From Panicum virgatum (taxonomy: Eukaryota > Streptophyta > Magnoliopsida > Poales > Poaceae), in assembly GCF_016808335.1 (NCBI RefSeq), contig NC_053142.1, positions 2,803,802 to 2,867,801 on the forward strand: a stretch of DNA of 64,000 nt, read 5' to 3'. Within the stretch, counting starts at the first letter, position 1, and every line of letters begins with the position of its first letter. The notes below the pieces were generated by a model that was given only the letters and a program-made list of their open reading frames with translations, was not told the origin of the DNA and made no database searches. The translations under genes and the position numbers were made by a program. Positions 24,501 to 35,093 of this stretch are shown here, in pieces.

Positions 24501-26017
24501 AAACCGGCGAGGTCTCGAGCGGGGATCGCGGCTTCCGTTGCGTGCGCGCGGCGAGGGGAAGGGGATGACCCTGTTGAGTGGGTCCGGGCGGTCAGTGGCG
24601 GGGCGGGGAGCGCGTGCGGGCAACGCGGGCTGCGGCTGACGGGTGGGCCCAGCGCTGGCAGGTGGGCCAGGCGGAGTGGAGGGCGACGTGGACTACGGCG
24701 CGAAGCAGGCCGCGTCGCGGCGCTGGCTGGCGAGCGGGAGGGGGCGGGGTTTTGGGCCGGGAAGTGACCCGGGCTGCCTGGGCCGGTTTGGGCTGCTGGC
24801 TTCAGGGTTCGGTTGGGTTGGATTTTGGGTTTTCTTTCCTATTTCTATTTTCTCTCTCTATTTCCTTTCTTTTCTAAATCTAAATCAAACAGAGTTTGAA
24901 TTCAAATACAAATTTGAATTCAAACCACACTCAAATAATTAAAACCATGCACCAGCATGAATGCAACATCAAATTTTTAAACTTAGACAAATTTTAATTA
25001 CTTGAGGAACAAAAATTTAGATTAAATGCAAGTCTAACACAATAAACCTTAGAAAATTAAATAAAGCTAATTAAATTTATTGATAAATGCTGGAATTTAA
25101 ATTAGGGTGTTACATTGGGCCGGCCGGCCTAGCCCAATCGGTCTTGGTTTTCTTCAGCACGAAGTATGCGTCAACCCTAATCTATGTTTTACCAAAACCA
25201 CCGACCATATCTGCCTATAAATACCCCGAAGCCGCCGTCAAAGAGGGGATCGCGGAGGCATCACGCAGAGATCGCAGAGAAGAGCATCCAGAGATACATT
25301 CGAGTTAGACACAAGAGAAAGGCGACACCAGAGGCCTCATCGTCCCTCGGTGCCGCTGCAAGTTGGAGGACAGCAAGGGATCCATCCCTTGCCGGAGATT
25401 TCGTCACCATGATCGACTACACTTTGCTTAGCTTCATGGGGTAAAGTCCTCGTTTGTTCATGGGGTTGTAAGGAGATCTTGAGTTGTAATTGCCGAATCC
25501 TTTATGAGATTGATCTATCACGATTCCTGTTGATGATGCTTTGATGCCTAATAGTTCGCGACTTGGCTTTGGGTTTGCTTTGCTCTTGCATGGTTTACTT
25601 AGATTACATCAACTATCGTGTTCTTGTTGTTCGTTACCGATTATCCTCGTGTAGTGACAGTATGCGGGAGGGAATGGTTTTGATCTTGGAACACACCTTT
25701 GGTAGATTAGATCTGTTTTTCGTTGCTCGGTGATTACATCTCTAGTGATCCTAGACCCTATGGACAAATGCGATTCATATCTTGTGCACACATCTATCAT
25801 TGCTCACTAGTCTAGATTAGATTAGATTGGTTAGATTAGATCTATTTCACACTCAAACACTCAATATAGATCTTTTACCAACATCATTAGTGCTTAGTTA
25901 AGCATAGTAATACACTTGTTCCGTGGATTGATAAACCTTGGGGAAATACTCTAAGGGAAAAGCTACACGATCCGTGCGCTTGCGGTACATAAATTGATGC
26001 TTTAAGAAGCGTCAACA
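21527..26017 (+). repeat. Athila-like LTR B, split by a solo LTR
   Basis: Starts TGTTGGCGCTCC, ends GCGTCAACA at 26017. Without the insert at 21822-25119 it is about 1.19 kb. Its GGCCGGCCGGCC pair is at 21797-21808 and 25118-25129, on opposite sides of the insert. A TATA box CTATAAATACC lies near 25216. It sits inside an older LTR (26018-28348). Confidence 0.85.
21822..25114 (-). mobile_element. Solo LTR D of a Tekay-like retrotransposon (3293 bp)
   Basis: Plus strand runs TGTAACACC (21822) to GGGTGTTACA (25114) and is flanked by a perfect 5-bp TSD, TTGGG (21817-21821 and 25115-25119). It holds no gag or pol. Its layout (element-like start, AT-rich part, GC-rich block at 23650-24800, AT-rich tail) parallels the Tekay LTRs on the minus strand. 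A solo LTR arises by recombination between the two LTRs of a full element. ORFs of 100-174 residues in the GC-rich block are compositional. Confidence 0.93.
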
Positions 26018-28348
26018 ACCTAACAGGGTTAGCATGATTTAGAGGAACTGCATGCTTTTGAATTAACAGAACCATAGATATTGAGAGATAGCTTATACAG
26101 GCATTAAACACGATTAAGGCAACACCTCACCAATTGCTAAACGAAAAACCCATTAAACATTTTAACTAGGCACTGCAGATGACAACAAAGTTAAACCAGT
26201 TGGTTGCAAAATTTAGCATGCTACTAACTTCAATTACGCATTTACAAATTACAAAAGGATCTATTCTAGCATAATAAAGCAAGTGATAGCTACATTAATC
26301 AAGTTTAAATTATACAAATAGTTATACTGAGTTCCAGAGGCTCAAACTTTACTGTCATGATTATGTACTCAAGGAGAAGTTCTAGTAAAAATATTATATT
26401 TTTCCAGGCATAGAAATTATTTTCCTTGATTTATTGTAGTTTTTCTTAACAAAAATCATTTGGTCTAGTTAGGTATAACTAAAAAAATTCTCAAACTTTT
26501 TCTATAGCAACTAGGAACCAAAGTAAAGGTAATTTAAAAGTTTCAACTCATGAAACATAGTAGAACAACTTGGAGAAATAAAACCATTTAACCTAGGCAT
26601 AAATCAAGATTTAATTAAAACTATAGCTAAACATGAGAAATGACCATGAAATTTTTATAGTAACACTATAATCACATGTACATTCTACCATAAAACTTTC
26701 ATAGTATGACTTGGCTCCAAACATTGGTTACGAAAAAGATAAGTACAACTAGTCTTTATGCACTATTAATCATAAATCTATTTTTGCAGCAAAAATTTCT
26801 AAATAAAACATGTCATATTATGGTTCCATAGGGTAGAGGTTTTGATAAGGATTCCAAAAAGTCTTTATTTGCTATTTTAGGATTTTTCTACGATTTGTAA
26901 TTGGATTTACAAACTCACTGCAAAAAGTTAAAAACAAATCTAATATTATGTTTAGGCCCCTGGATTTTGCAGAAAGGGGCTCAGAAAGATTTGGGACTCG
27001 TGAATAGGCTCTTGGCCGGAGAACAGAGTAGGGGCGGCGGTTCCGGGCCGGATTCCGGCGGCAGGGCTCGCTGGCGGCGAGGGCCCCATGGGGGAGAAGG
27101 GAGAGGAGAACCTATGGGTGCTTGCGGTTGGGGCTGGGGTGGACGGAGGCGGGCCGGCCATGGAGCTCTGCTCCAGGCGGCGGCGGCGGTGCCGCTCCGA
27201 CGACCCTGGATGACGGGGACCTTGCCGTGGAGCTTCATGGGGGCGAGAGGAAGCTAGCTAGGGGGTCAGTTTGGAAGGAGAAGGGGTGGAGGAGGGAGCT
27301 CAGCGGCGGCCTAGGGGGCGGCGGCGGCCATGGTGATGGTGGCGGTGCTCTGGCGGTGTTGGGCAAGCGGGGAGAGGTCGGAGAGCTGCGCCACGGTGAG
27401 AGGAAGCTCACTGTGGGGTTAGCTCGGGGCAGAGGTGGGTCGGAAAAAGGGGCTCCGCGGCGAGCTCAAAGGGGAGGCGGCCATGGCGCTGGCGGCTCCC
27501 GCTCTGGGTAGAGGAGGAGGGGAAGTCGGACACTGGCTCTAGCGCGATGAACGGAGAGGGGAACTCGGAGTTGTCTTCGTCTTCGGATATGGATGACTTG
27601 AGCGGTGGCGAAGGCAACGGCGTGGCAACGGCCATCCTCGGCGTCGTGGCGAGCAGAGGACGGCGGGGCGTGTGGCGAGCATGGGAGGGCGCCAGGGCGA
27701 ACGGTTTTGGGCGATACCGGGGGCGCGCGAGGCGGTTTGGCCGGGGGCTCGGCGCGTGGCCGGCCGTGAGGCGGCGCCGGTGCACGAACGCCGAACGGCA
27801 TGAGGGAGAACACAGTGAGGAGGGAGAGAGGTGAGCTAGGGACTGAAGTGCGAGGAAATAAGAATTCAGAGACCTGTTTGTCAATCAAGGTTTTCTCAAA
27901 TTTTTGCATTGAAACACGAAAAATTTTAAGAATGAAAATTGTTCAAAATTTAATTTCCTCCAACTTTTGTTTCAGGCAAAACTTCATTTGAATATTAAAT
28001 CATAGTTTAAAATTTGAAATTTTGAAACCAACTCATTAGTGTCCTTTTCAAAGTGAAATCAAAAGTTTTCTTCAAATTTTGTGCTGAAACTTGAAAAACC
28101 ATAACACGAAAGTTTTTCACCACTCCAAACTCTACAACTTTGGTTTTAGGCAAAAGTTTATTTGAACAAGAATTTAAAAGTTGTTTTTAAAGCATGTTTT
28201 ATTGGGTTGAAACCTAGACATCATTTCATGTGTTAACAAGCTAACAAAATGTATTTAAATGATTTTATGCATGCACGGTTAGTGTTAATGACGATATCAA
28301 ACACATGATTAGCCTTAACTATAGGTGATTAACACCTAAGGTGTTACA
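26018..28348 (-). repeat. LTR C: tail of an old Tekay-like LTR, truncated by the Athila-like insertion
   Basis: It has an AT-rich part (26018-26950), a GC-rich block (26980-27840), an AT-rich tail, and ends AACACCTAAGGTGTTACA. On the minus strand that is a TGTAACACC start, as in LTR D. The rest should lie left of the Athila-like cluster, outside the window. No gene; ORFs at 27122-27511 and 27408-27884 are compositional. Confidence 0.75.
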
Positions 28349-28353
28349 GCATG

Positions 28354-29377
28354 TGTTGACACCATTTTTGGCATGCGTCAAAAGGGAATAAGAAAAGAGA
28401 TATCAGTCTGCGAAGATGGTGCTGGTTTGTAGGAAGAAGGGATCGATCACGATTTGGTGCCGATTAGGTGTCTCAGCATTGATGGACGGATTTGGATCGA
28501 GACGACCTTGGTTCGGAAGGTGGTGTTTTGTTTATTAGAATAGTTTTGTTTCTTAAGATAGAATTGTGCTTTGCCGTAATCGGCTAGAATTGTGTTAGCG
28601 TGGGGTATAAATATGAGCCCCCCGGCTATTGTAAAGATTGATACACATACAACAAACACAACTTTATTACTTGCAATTTACTTTCTCGTCGGCGACTTCG
28701 TCATCCTTTTTCTTTTTCTTGTGAGTTCTTTCAAGCTAATCAAGGACGCCTCACATTCGAGCGACTTGGTTTGCTGGTAAGTCTTCGTTTACCGAGTAAA
28801 TCTGAGCTTTTGCTTTCGGGCGCATCGTTGTGGCTTCGTTCAGATCTATTCAAAATTTACTGAATTTATCTAAGCTTTGATCTCGGGCGCATCGCTGTTT
28901 TCTCGTTTAGATTTATTTACAAACTACCCGGCTTAGTGATCTGTTTAATCGGCTGTAAGCTCCTTGTTTATCACGATAAACCTTGTAAAGCTGATTAGAT
29001 AGATTATAAGTTTAGCTTTGTCCAGATCCACACATTCGTTGGTTTGTACATTGTCACCTGGCATGTGTCGGCTCAAGATCTAGCCGTCTAGTTGCATACA
29101 GGTATCGGCAGCTCATTGCCGATTCCCTGTAGATCGCCTTTATTACATGCTTTTTATACCTGATCTGCTGTCGTTTTCTGTATCGGCAGAGTCTTGCCGA
29201 TACGACTCGTAAGAGTGATTCGGAAATCCAGCCGATACACTCTTGAATTTGACTGTTTGCTGTTTTCTTATCAATTTACAGGTCAAATTGACTGTCACGC
29301 TTTGGTTTAAATCAAGTGCAGTCCGAGTTTGACGTACAGGGCTCTCGGGCCTGGTGTGTGATCGTTTCGCGTCAACA
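28354..29377. repeat. LTR E: isolated 1.0 kb LTR of another family
   Basis: Begins TGTTGACACC and ends GCGTCAACA, a 7-bp terminal inverted repeat with TG...CA. A TATA box (GGTATAAATATGAGCC) near 28604 on the plus strand is followed by a leader-like region. I found neither an adjacent PBS or PPT nor a matching TSD (left GCATG, right CCCAG), so it is a remnant or a rearranged solo LTR. Five bases separate it from LTR C. Confidence 0.7.
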
Positions 29378-29927
29378 CCCAGCAACTAGCCGGCGGCAGC
29401 CAAGGTGCCCAGGCCTCCATGCTGCAGCCCTCGGCCCGCGCGCCCCCAGGCTCCAGCTCGCGGCCGGTGAGACACCACCCGCACAGCGGCACAGGCAGGC
29501 CGCAAGCTGCAGGCTGCAGCTGCCCGCCGCCTCCCCATCCCGGCGGCCCAAGAGGCTGGCGCCCAGACCTCCAGCTCTCGCGTCCCCAGCTGGCGATCGA
29601 CAAGCTGATCTGCAACCTGCAATTGCAAGCCCCGAGGAACACCAGCTGAATTATGATTTGTTACATTGAACATATGGATTTATTGTTAGCTTGCTTTTAT
29701 TACTTTTGAAATGTGATGTGTGACTATTCAAATTGAGGAATTTGTGCATTCTTGCTATAGCTGTTGCCAAACCCGCGGGCACCCGAAACCCGCCCGAAAT
29801 CCGGTGGGTGCGGGTGCAGAAATGCACCCGCGGGTCTACCTGCGGGCGGGTTTTCCCCAGCCCCGCGGGTTTGCCTGTGGGCGGGTTTTTGTCAAACCCG
29901 CACCCGCATCTGCAGGTGCCATCCCTA
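29378..29927. mobile_element. hAT-1: terminal part of an Ac/Ds-like hAT element
   Basis: The right terminus on the minus strand reads TAGGGATGGCACC at 29927, typical of grass hAT elements. It is followed inward by dense subterminal GCGGGTTTG and CACCCGC repeats (29770-29920). The GC-rich stretch 29380-29640 may be its 5' region; the boundary there is uncertain. The other end was not found and may be beyond the nested elements. Confidence 0.65.
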
Positions 29928-30915
29928 AATTTTGCAACTAAATAAGGTCCTAGTCCTGATCATGAGCCGCCCAACCCGATATTCCCTATCCGACCCGCCA
30001 GGAAAAACCCCGATCCGAACCGAACCGAAAAATACACAGGCCAGACATGGGCCATTTTTTCTAACCCGACAAGAAATTCGGGTTGGACTCGGGCTGTAAT
30101 TTCAGCCTGCGGGGCCCGACGACCCGAAAAAAAAACCCATTCTCTGCAACCCATGTGCTTATGGCCCAGCCCAATCAAAACGACATATAGCTACTTGTTT
30201 CTAAATTCTAACCCTAATTCCCCATTTGTCCTTCCACAACCACCAGCCCCCATCCCCTGGCCGCCGGCGCACGCTGCACGCGCGCAGACAGCAGCCAGGC
30301 AAGCCGCCCCCTCTCTCCTCTCTGGCAAGCCGACCCGTCGCAACGCCGGCAAGTCACCTCCTCGCCCTCTTCGGCAAGCCCCTCCCCTTCCCGTTGCCCA
30401 CTCTCCTGGCAGACAGCAGGGCACCACGTCATAGGTAATGGCTTCTTTGTTCTCTCATCTGCGATTTCATTTTTGTAGTAAGCAGAATAGTAGATCTCAG
30501 TTTCCTACTAACTTTTTTCTACTGAGAACATGTTTCCTACTATTCCTACCACAGTTTTATTTTCTTTGTAGCATCCACTACTAGCACAGAAGAAGAAGCT
30601 ACAATTATTGATGATAAATAATTTGGTCCTGAATGAGAAGCCTCAAGAAACTGTCCTGTGCTGTTACATGTTATGTACAATTTGCAAGTTGGAGACTTGT
30701 CGTTTTTATTCATGTAATGCTGACTTGTGAGCTTGTGACACTGCTATTTATGAACTGTAAACTGTAATATGCATTTCTGATTCCTCGTTTGTAATTTTTA
30801 ATATGTCAATTGAATTCTGTGCACTCTTCTCTATGAAATAAGGGGTAGATGTCTGTGTTGGTGACAGCCCACGGGCTGGCCTGCGGGCTGTGGGGACACA
30901 CATCAGGCGGGCTTG

Positions 30916-31235
30916 GGGATTTTTTCTTTTTTATATTTAAAAAAAATCAAAATTTCAAAAATAAATGTCCGTTTTGAAAATTTTCAAAAATACCCCCCGG
31001 TCGCCCTATGGGGGCGACAGGCCCTAGATGTAATTTTTTTTCTTTAAATTTGTAATGAAAGGCGGGCATGTCGCCCCCCCAACGGGCGACAGGGTCCCTC
31101 CCCCCTATATAAGAGCCCTGGCCGTCATTCCCTTATCATTTGAGCTTAAAAATTTAGGAAAAAAGAGAGGGGTGAGGAGAAGAAAAGCGGCGAAGCTCTG
31201 CCGAATTCCGCACTTGTGATCTACCGGTAACTTCC
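30916..31235 (+). repeat. MULE left terminal inverted repeat with promoter and 5' UTR exon
   Basis: Matches the complement of 56380-56811: TTTATATTTAAAAAAAATC, GTCCGTTTTGAAAA, CCCGGTCGCCCTATGGGGGCGACAGG, CTAGATGTAATTTTTTT. A TATA box (TATATAA, 31106-31112) reads inward, followed by GAGAGGGGTGAGGAG and GTGATCTACCG|GTAACTT, a splice donor at the inner end. Confidence 0.88.
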
Positions 31236-31522
31236 GTATGAATCCGTTGATATTGTATAACAATTTAATTTAATTAGCGGATTAGCTGAATTAGATTTGG
31301 TGCTTTAGAACACTTGTTTAGTATTACAATTTGAGTACTATTACAGACTTGTTTTTAAATTAATTATGCATTAGAATAGAATTATGACAATACCTTATTG
31401 ATATAGCAGCATAAGACAATAGAATTATGACAGTACCTATATTTTCACGTATTGATTTGGTATACGATATGTGCATTATTTAAATCATTGTTCGTCATTT
31501 GGCGCACCACACTATAGCGCCA

Positions 31523-32112
31523 ATGTCTTCGTCGGGATCAACCTACATTCCGTGGAGCAAGTGTGTAGCCACCGTACCTGAAGGAATTGATGTGCCAATG
31601 TACTTATGCGGTTCGTTATGCAAGTTCATGCAATCTGAGGTTTTAGGAGATGACTACGACATGAGCTTCTTTATGTGTGAGAACTACGAATATGATCCAC
31701 CTAAGCGATACGGCAAAGACCGGGCCAAGGTAGCAGGACAACATACACTATTTTTCTTTGTGATCTAACATTGAGTTATGATTCTAACTTTTGTTGGACA
31801 AAGTCTCCTCCGCCTCTTTGTGATTTTATGCAGTGGTTCGACACCGTGCAGTCGCAGCAGGCAAAGGACTTTGTCGAACAACAAGCAAGGTGGGCTGCAG
31901 AACGTTGGCGCCGAATGAAGCACGAGGAACAGCAAGAGGAGAAGCGCAAGAAAGAGCAAGAAGAGATCCGCAAGAGGATGGAGGAGGTGGATCGTAAGGC
32001 GGCGGTCGAACGTGAAGCTGACAGGGAGAGAAAGCGAGAGAGGGCACACCGTGCGAAGGAAGCCGGCCCCGAAGCAATTAGGAAGGGCAAATATCCTCGG
32101 TGCACTCAGTAG
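31523..32112 (+). CDS. MULE accessory ORF, GRF-type zinc finger with basic coiled-coil tail
   Basis: Two exons by inspection: 31523-31729 and 31804-32112 (donor CCAAG|GTAGCA, acceptor GGACAAAG|TCT; phase 0), giving 171 residues. The N-terminal part has paired cysteines (YLCGSLC, FFMCENYEY) and, across the intron, SPPPLCDFMQWFDT. That is the usual C-terminal block of GRF zinc fingers (PPLCDF.QW.DT), which bind nucleic acid. The second half is a long charged helix rich in Lys, Arg and Glu (EEQQEEKRKKEQEE). It lies downstream of the left TIR promoter and its 5' UTR donor, so it is probably transcribed from that TIR. It looks intact. Its role in the transposon is unknown. Confidence 0.7.
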
Positions 32113-32599
32113 AGTAGTACCATGTAATCCCGGCATTTTGCATTCCATAAGGCATGGTAGGTTTAGATGCAACAAGAAATTACCTTGTCGCGTGCACATG
32201 CCACTGCAATTAGTTATTTATGTTTTCAGTTGAGAGCTTGACTCTGTGTGTTGTAACTTTTACCATTAATTTACAGTTGTAGCCGGGAATCTTTGAAATG
32301 TTTGAACTTGTCCTTAATATTTTTGGAGCTTTTCATGTCACTAGAATACTAAAAAGCGCACATTTAATTAATATAATGATAAGAAATAAGAACTAAGAAA
32401 TGCATTACATAATGTGAACCATCAAATTTTACATCATAATACAACGATAATGAAACACACATCACACATGCAGTGGCATGGCAGAACCCGTTGCAAACTA
32501 CGGTAAACAAATTCCGGACTAACCTAACATGCCTTAGGTAATTTAAAACAAAACACAATAAACACAACGATGCAGCATGTCACTAGCACTAGGGTAGTC
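32113..32599. other. Convergent intergenic segment in the MULE
   Basis: About 490 bases between the two GRF ORFs, which converge here. AT-rich; no gene or clear terminator signal seen. Confidence 0.5.
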
Positions 32600-33306
32600 C
32601 TAGTAGCCGTACCCCCACGTAGCAAACTGCGTTGAGCCTTCTCCGCAGTATCCACCCATTGCAGGTGGTGCAGGCGGTGGTGCTGGAGGCGCAGGGCCCT
32701 TCTTCTTGTGACAAGGGCAGTTGCAGTAAGAAATAGTGCATGGTTCATCCTGTGAATCGGCAGCATTGCTGGTATCATCATCTTCGTCGTCTTTGTTACC
32801 CTCGCTCACTTCCTCATAATGGTTCACCTTGCATTCCAGATCAAAGATCTTTATCTGAAGGTACTCGATGAACTCCTGAATAGAATCAATTGGTGCAGGA
32901 TCGACCCACCTAGTAAAACCACAGTTTTCTGGAGCATCGGAAGACTGCAAAACAAATTTCATGTAAGGTGTCTCATTGAAGATAAAGAAATGAAACAACC
33001 GAGTATTACCCATGCGTGTGAACATTTAAAGAAACGCCGACCGCCATCCATCCCGTCGATGCACATCTGCACTAAGCAGTCCTCACCATGTCTACATTTT
33101 GGCCACGGTTCTCTACGGTTATCGTATTGTCGAAGAGGAGTTTCATTGTTAAATTCACTCTTGTGCCGTGGCGGAAACTCAAACACTGGTTCCGGAAAGG
33201 AATCAGGTCCAAGAGGCCCCTCCCATATTATGGGGTCTCCCTTTCTTTCCCCTTTTCCTTTCCCAAAACCGTAGTAATTCTTCCCGCTAGACCCACCTCC
33301 AGACAT
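32600..33306 (-). CDS. MULE accessory ORF, second GRF-type zinc finger
   Basis: Two exons: 33306-33010 and 32944-32600 (donor GCATGG|GTAATA, acceptor TTTGCAG|TCTTCC; phase 0), 213 residues. A Gly/Lys-rich N-terminus leads to CRHGEDCLVQMCIDG, GRRFFKC and, after the intron, NCGFTRWVDP. This is the C...C...C...C layout of a GRF zinc finger with the GRxF signature. The rest has a helical stretch (FIEYLQIKIFDLECKVNHY), an acidic run (EGNKDDEDDDTS) and a Cys/Pro-rich C-terminus (CNCPCHKKKG). It resembles the plus-strand GRF ORF only in the finger. Intact by eye; function unknown. Confidence 0.7.
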
Positions 33307-34278
33307 TGGGTATACAATGAGCTTTGGTGTTTGTGTGCTGCTGGGAGTTCACAAACTTCGGAGTATTTATAGGCGCACAAAGGTCTGATACCCAGAGTGT
33401 GGAGTGTAAATGCACCTAAAAAGCCTACATGACAACACAGTGAAGAGGCTAGCTGACCTAACACTGAAAAGGCTAGATTCGATTCTCGAAATGACTACTC
33501 GATGCATCTCTGTGCATGCAGACTCACAGCACTGCATTGCTGCCGCTCGGTCGATCGTGCCTAGATGCCGCCTTCCCCACTATACGCCACAGACCTTCGC
33601 TGTAGAATGACAGGTCCGTCGTCCTCGCCAGAGAGACTGCTTTGAAGGTGAGCTGGTGTGGTTGCCGTGTTGTCACATCTTTTTGAAATGGTGGAAGGGC
33701 ACTGCTATTGGGTTGTCGTCTTTTGTCACGTATGTCTGGGCAAAGAATGCGACATTTGGGAAACCCATGATCGCCGTGCTGAGCAGTGGCAACCTGTGAT
33801 CTCGTACTCGCAGCTAGATACACTATGGTTCCTATTTTGAGCTATTCGAGCGTGTAGTCGTCATCATCGTCGACCGGATCTCGGCCGCTAACTCCTACCG
33901 CACCTAACTTATCCTTCATTAAATCACGAAAAAAATTCGCAAGAACTTCCCTTATTTCACGAGTATTATGGAACCCACAAACATAACAAGTTCACATCAA
34001 TAGTATCTATAGAAACAAATGACAAGTAAACTAGCACAATCATAAACATCGGATACAAATAAACGGTCCACAGCTATCTCATTACAAATAAACATCAGAG
34101 ATACAAACATCAGATATATCTAACCACCCCTAGGGCGTCGGACCCTCTTAGCCCTCTGCTGGGCACGGACATGGCCCTCGGAGTAGGTGAGAACATCCGG
34201 AGACCTCACCTGTCGCTCAGAACGCGCAAGGGGCTGCGGTGTCTGCTGCTGAGAGATCCCAAGTGGTGCTCCTCCTAG
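33307..34278. other. MULE spacer with possible PMD C-terminal extension
   Basis: No independent gene seen. On the minus strand 34278-34130 continues the PMD frame after its TAG as LGGAPLGISQQQTPQP through RRPRGG, ending in a stop. It may be a former C-terminal tail cut off by a nonsense change. Confidence 0.45.
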
Positions 34279-35093
34279 CTATGAATACCCCAAGACATCG
34301 GGGTCACCTTGCGCGGCAGGCTCTTCTGGAGTCAAGCTGTCGAGGTCGTCTAAGGTGAAGCCCTCGTTATCTGGTCGAAAGGAGGAAGAAGAAGGTCTGG
34401 CGCTCGCATCGGGGTAGAATCCTACGCATAAAATTCGAATGTTAGCGTACGCTCGTGTCTTTCGTCATGACATGTAGAAACCGAAATACGAAATATAAAC
34501 TAACCTGTGTAGGCCGGTATCTGTGGCCCCGGTACCATCCCTGGATACGGTCCGCCAACTGGTGCTGTCCCTCTAAACATTCTAGTATGGCCGAACGCAG
34601 TAGCTGGATCGTATCCTGTTTGTGATATTAGTAAATATGTAGGAACACTTGATCTAATTTTAAAGAGATATGTACGTTACCTGCACTTGGGAAGAACTGC
34701 AACGTCGGCCCGGGCACGGTCGACGGACACGGGAATGACGATGAGGCCTGGGACGACCCGTGGCTGTCTTCGTACTGCACACAGCTTCCCAAGTTGTGCA
34801 CTACCTGACGCAACTGGTCACGCTGCCTCGACCATGCCTCTGTCTGCTCAAACTGGGTCATTGGGGATCTGGCACGTACAATCGTCAGGTAAGTCGAGCA
34901 GTCCGTCTCCATCATGTTGCAAAGGCGAAACTGCATCCATTCAGTAAAGGAACAGTTAGAAACACATGAATTATCTTATGAATATTAATATATATATATA
35001 TATGCAAATATGATCAAGAGACTCACCGCGCCAGCTAGTGCCTCCACGTGGTGCCGGGCATAGCCATCCTGAGGCCTCGCCTGGTGTGGCTGC
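34279..35093 (-). pseudogene. PMD gene, 3' part (separated by Tekay-2)
   Basis: Continues the PMD gene of 51379-53091. The exon interrupted by Tekay-2 resumes at 35093 with the TSD (complement GCAGC), then HTRRGLRMAM is out of frame while PHQARPQDGYARHHVEALAG is in frame, and ends at a GTGAGT donor near 35026. Later exon-like segments: about 34932-34681 (FRLCNMMETDCSTYLTIVRA, ending at GTAACG), about 34619-34506 (MVPGPQIPAYTG) and about 34420-34279, where a TAG at 34279-34281 ends the frame. The part is Gln-, Pro- and Ser-rich and poorly conserved in the family. Confidence 0.7.

Noticed and set aside
23622..24767. ORFs of 100-174 residues in solo LTR D, and similar ones at 26981-27909
   Set aside because: GC-rich LTR blocks without protein similarity or consistent frame.
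28349..29382. TSD for LTR E
   Set aside because: GCATG on the left and CCCAG on the right do not match.
29307..29673. Overlapping ORFs of about 100 residues near LTR E and hAT-1
   Set aside because: GC-rich, open on both strands, no recognisable motif.
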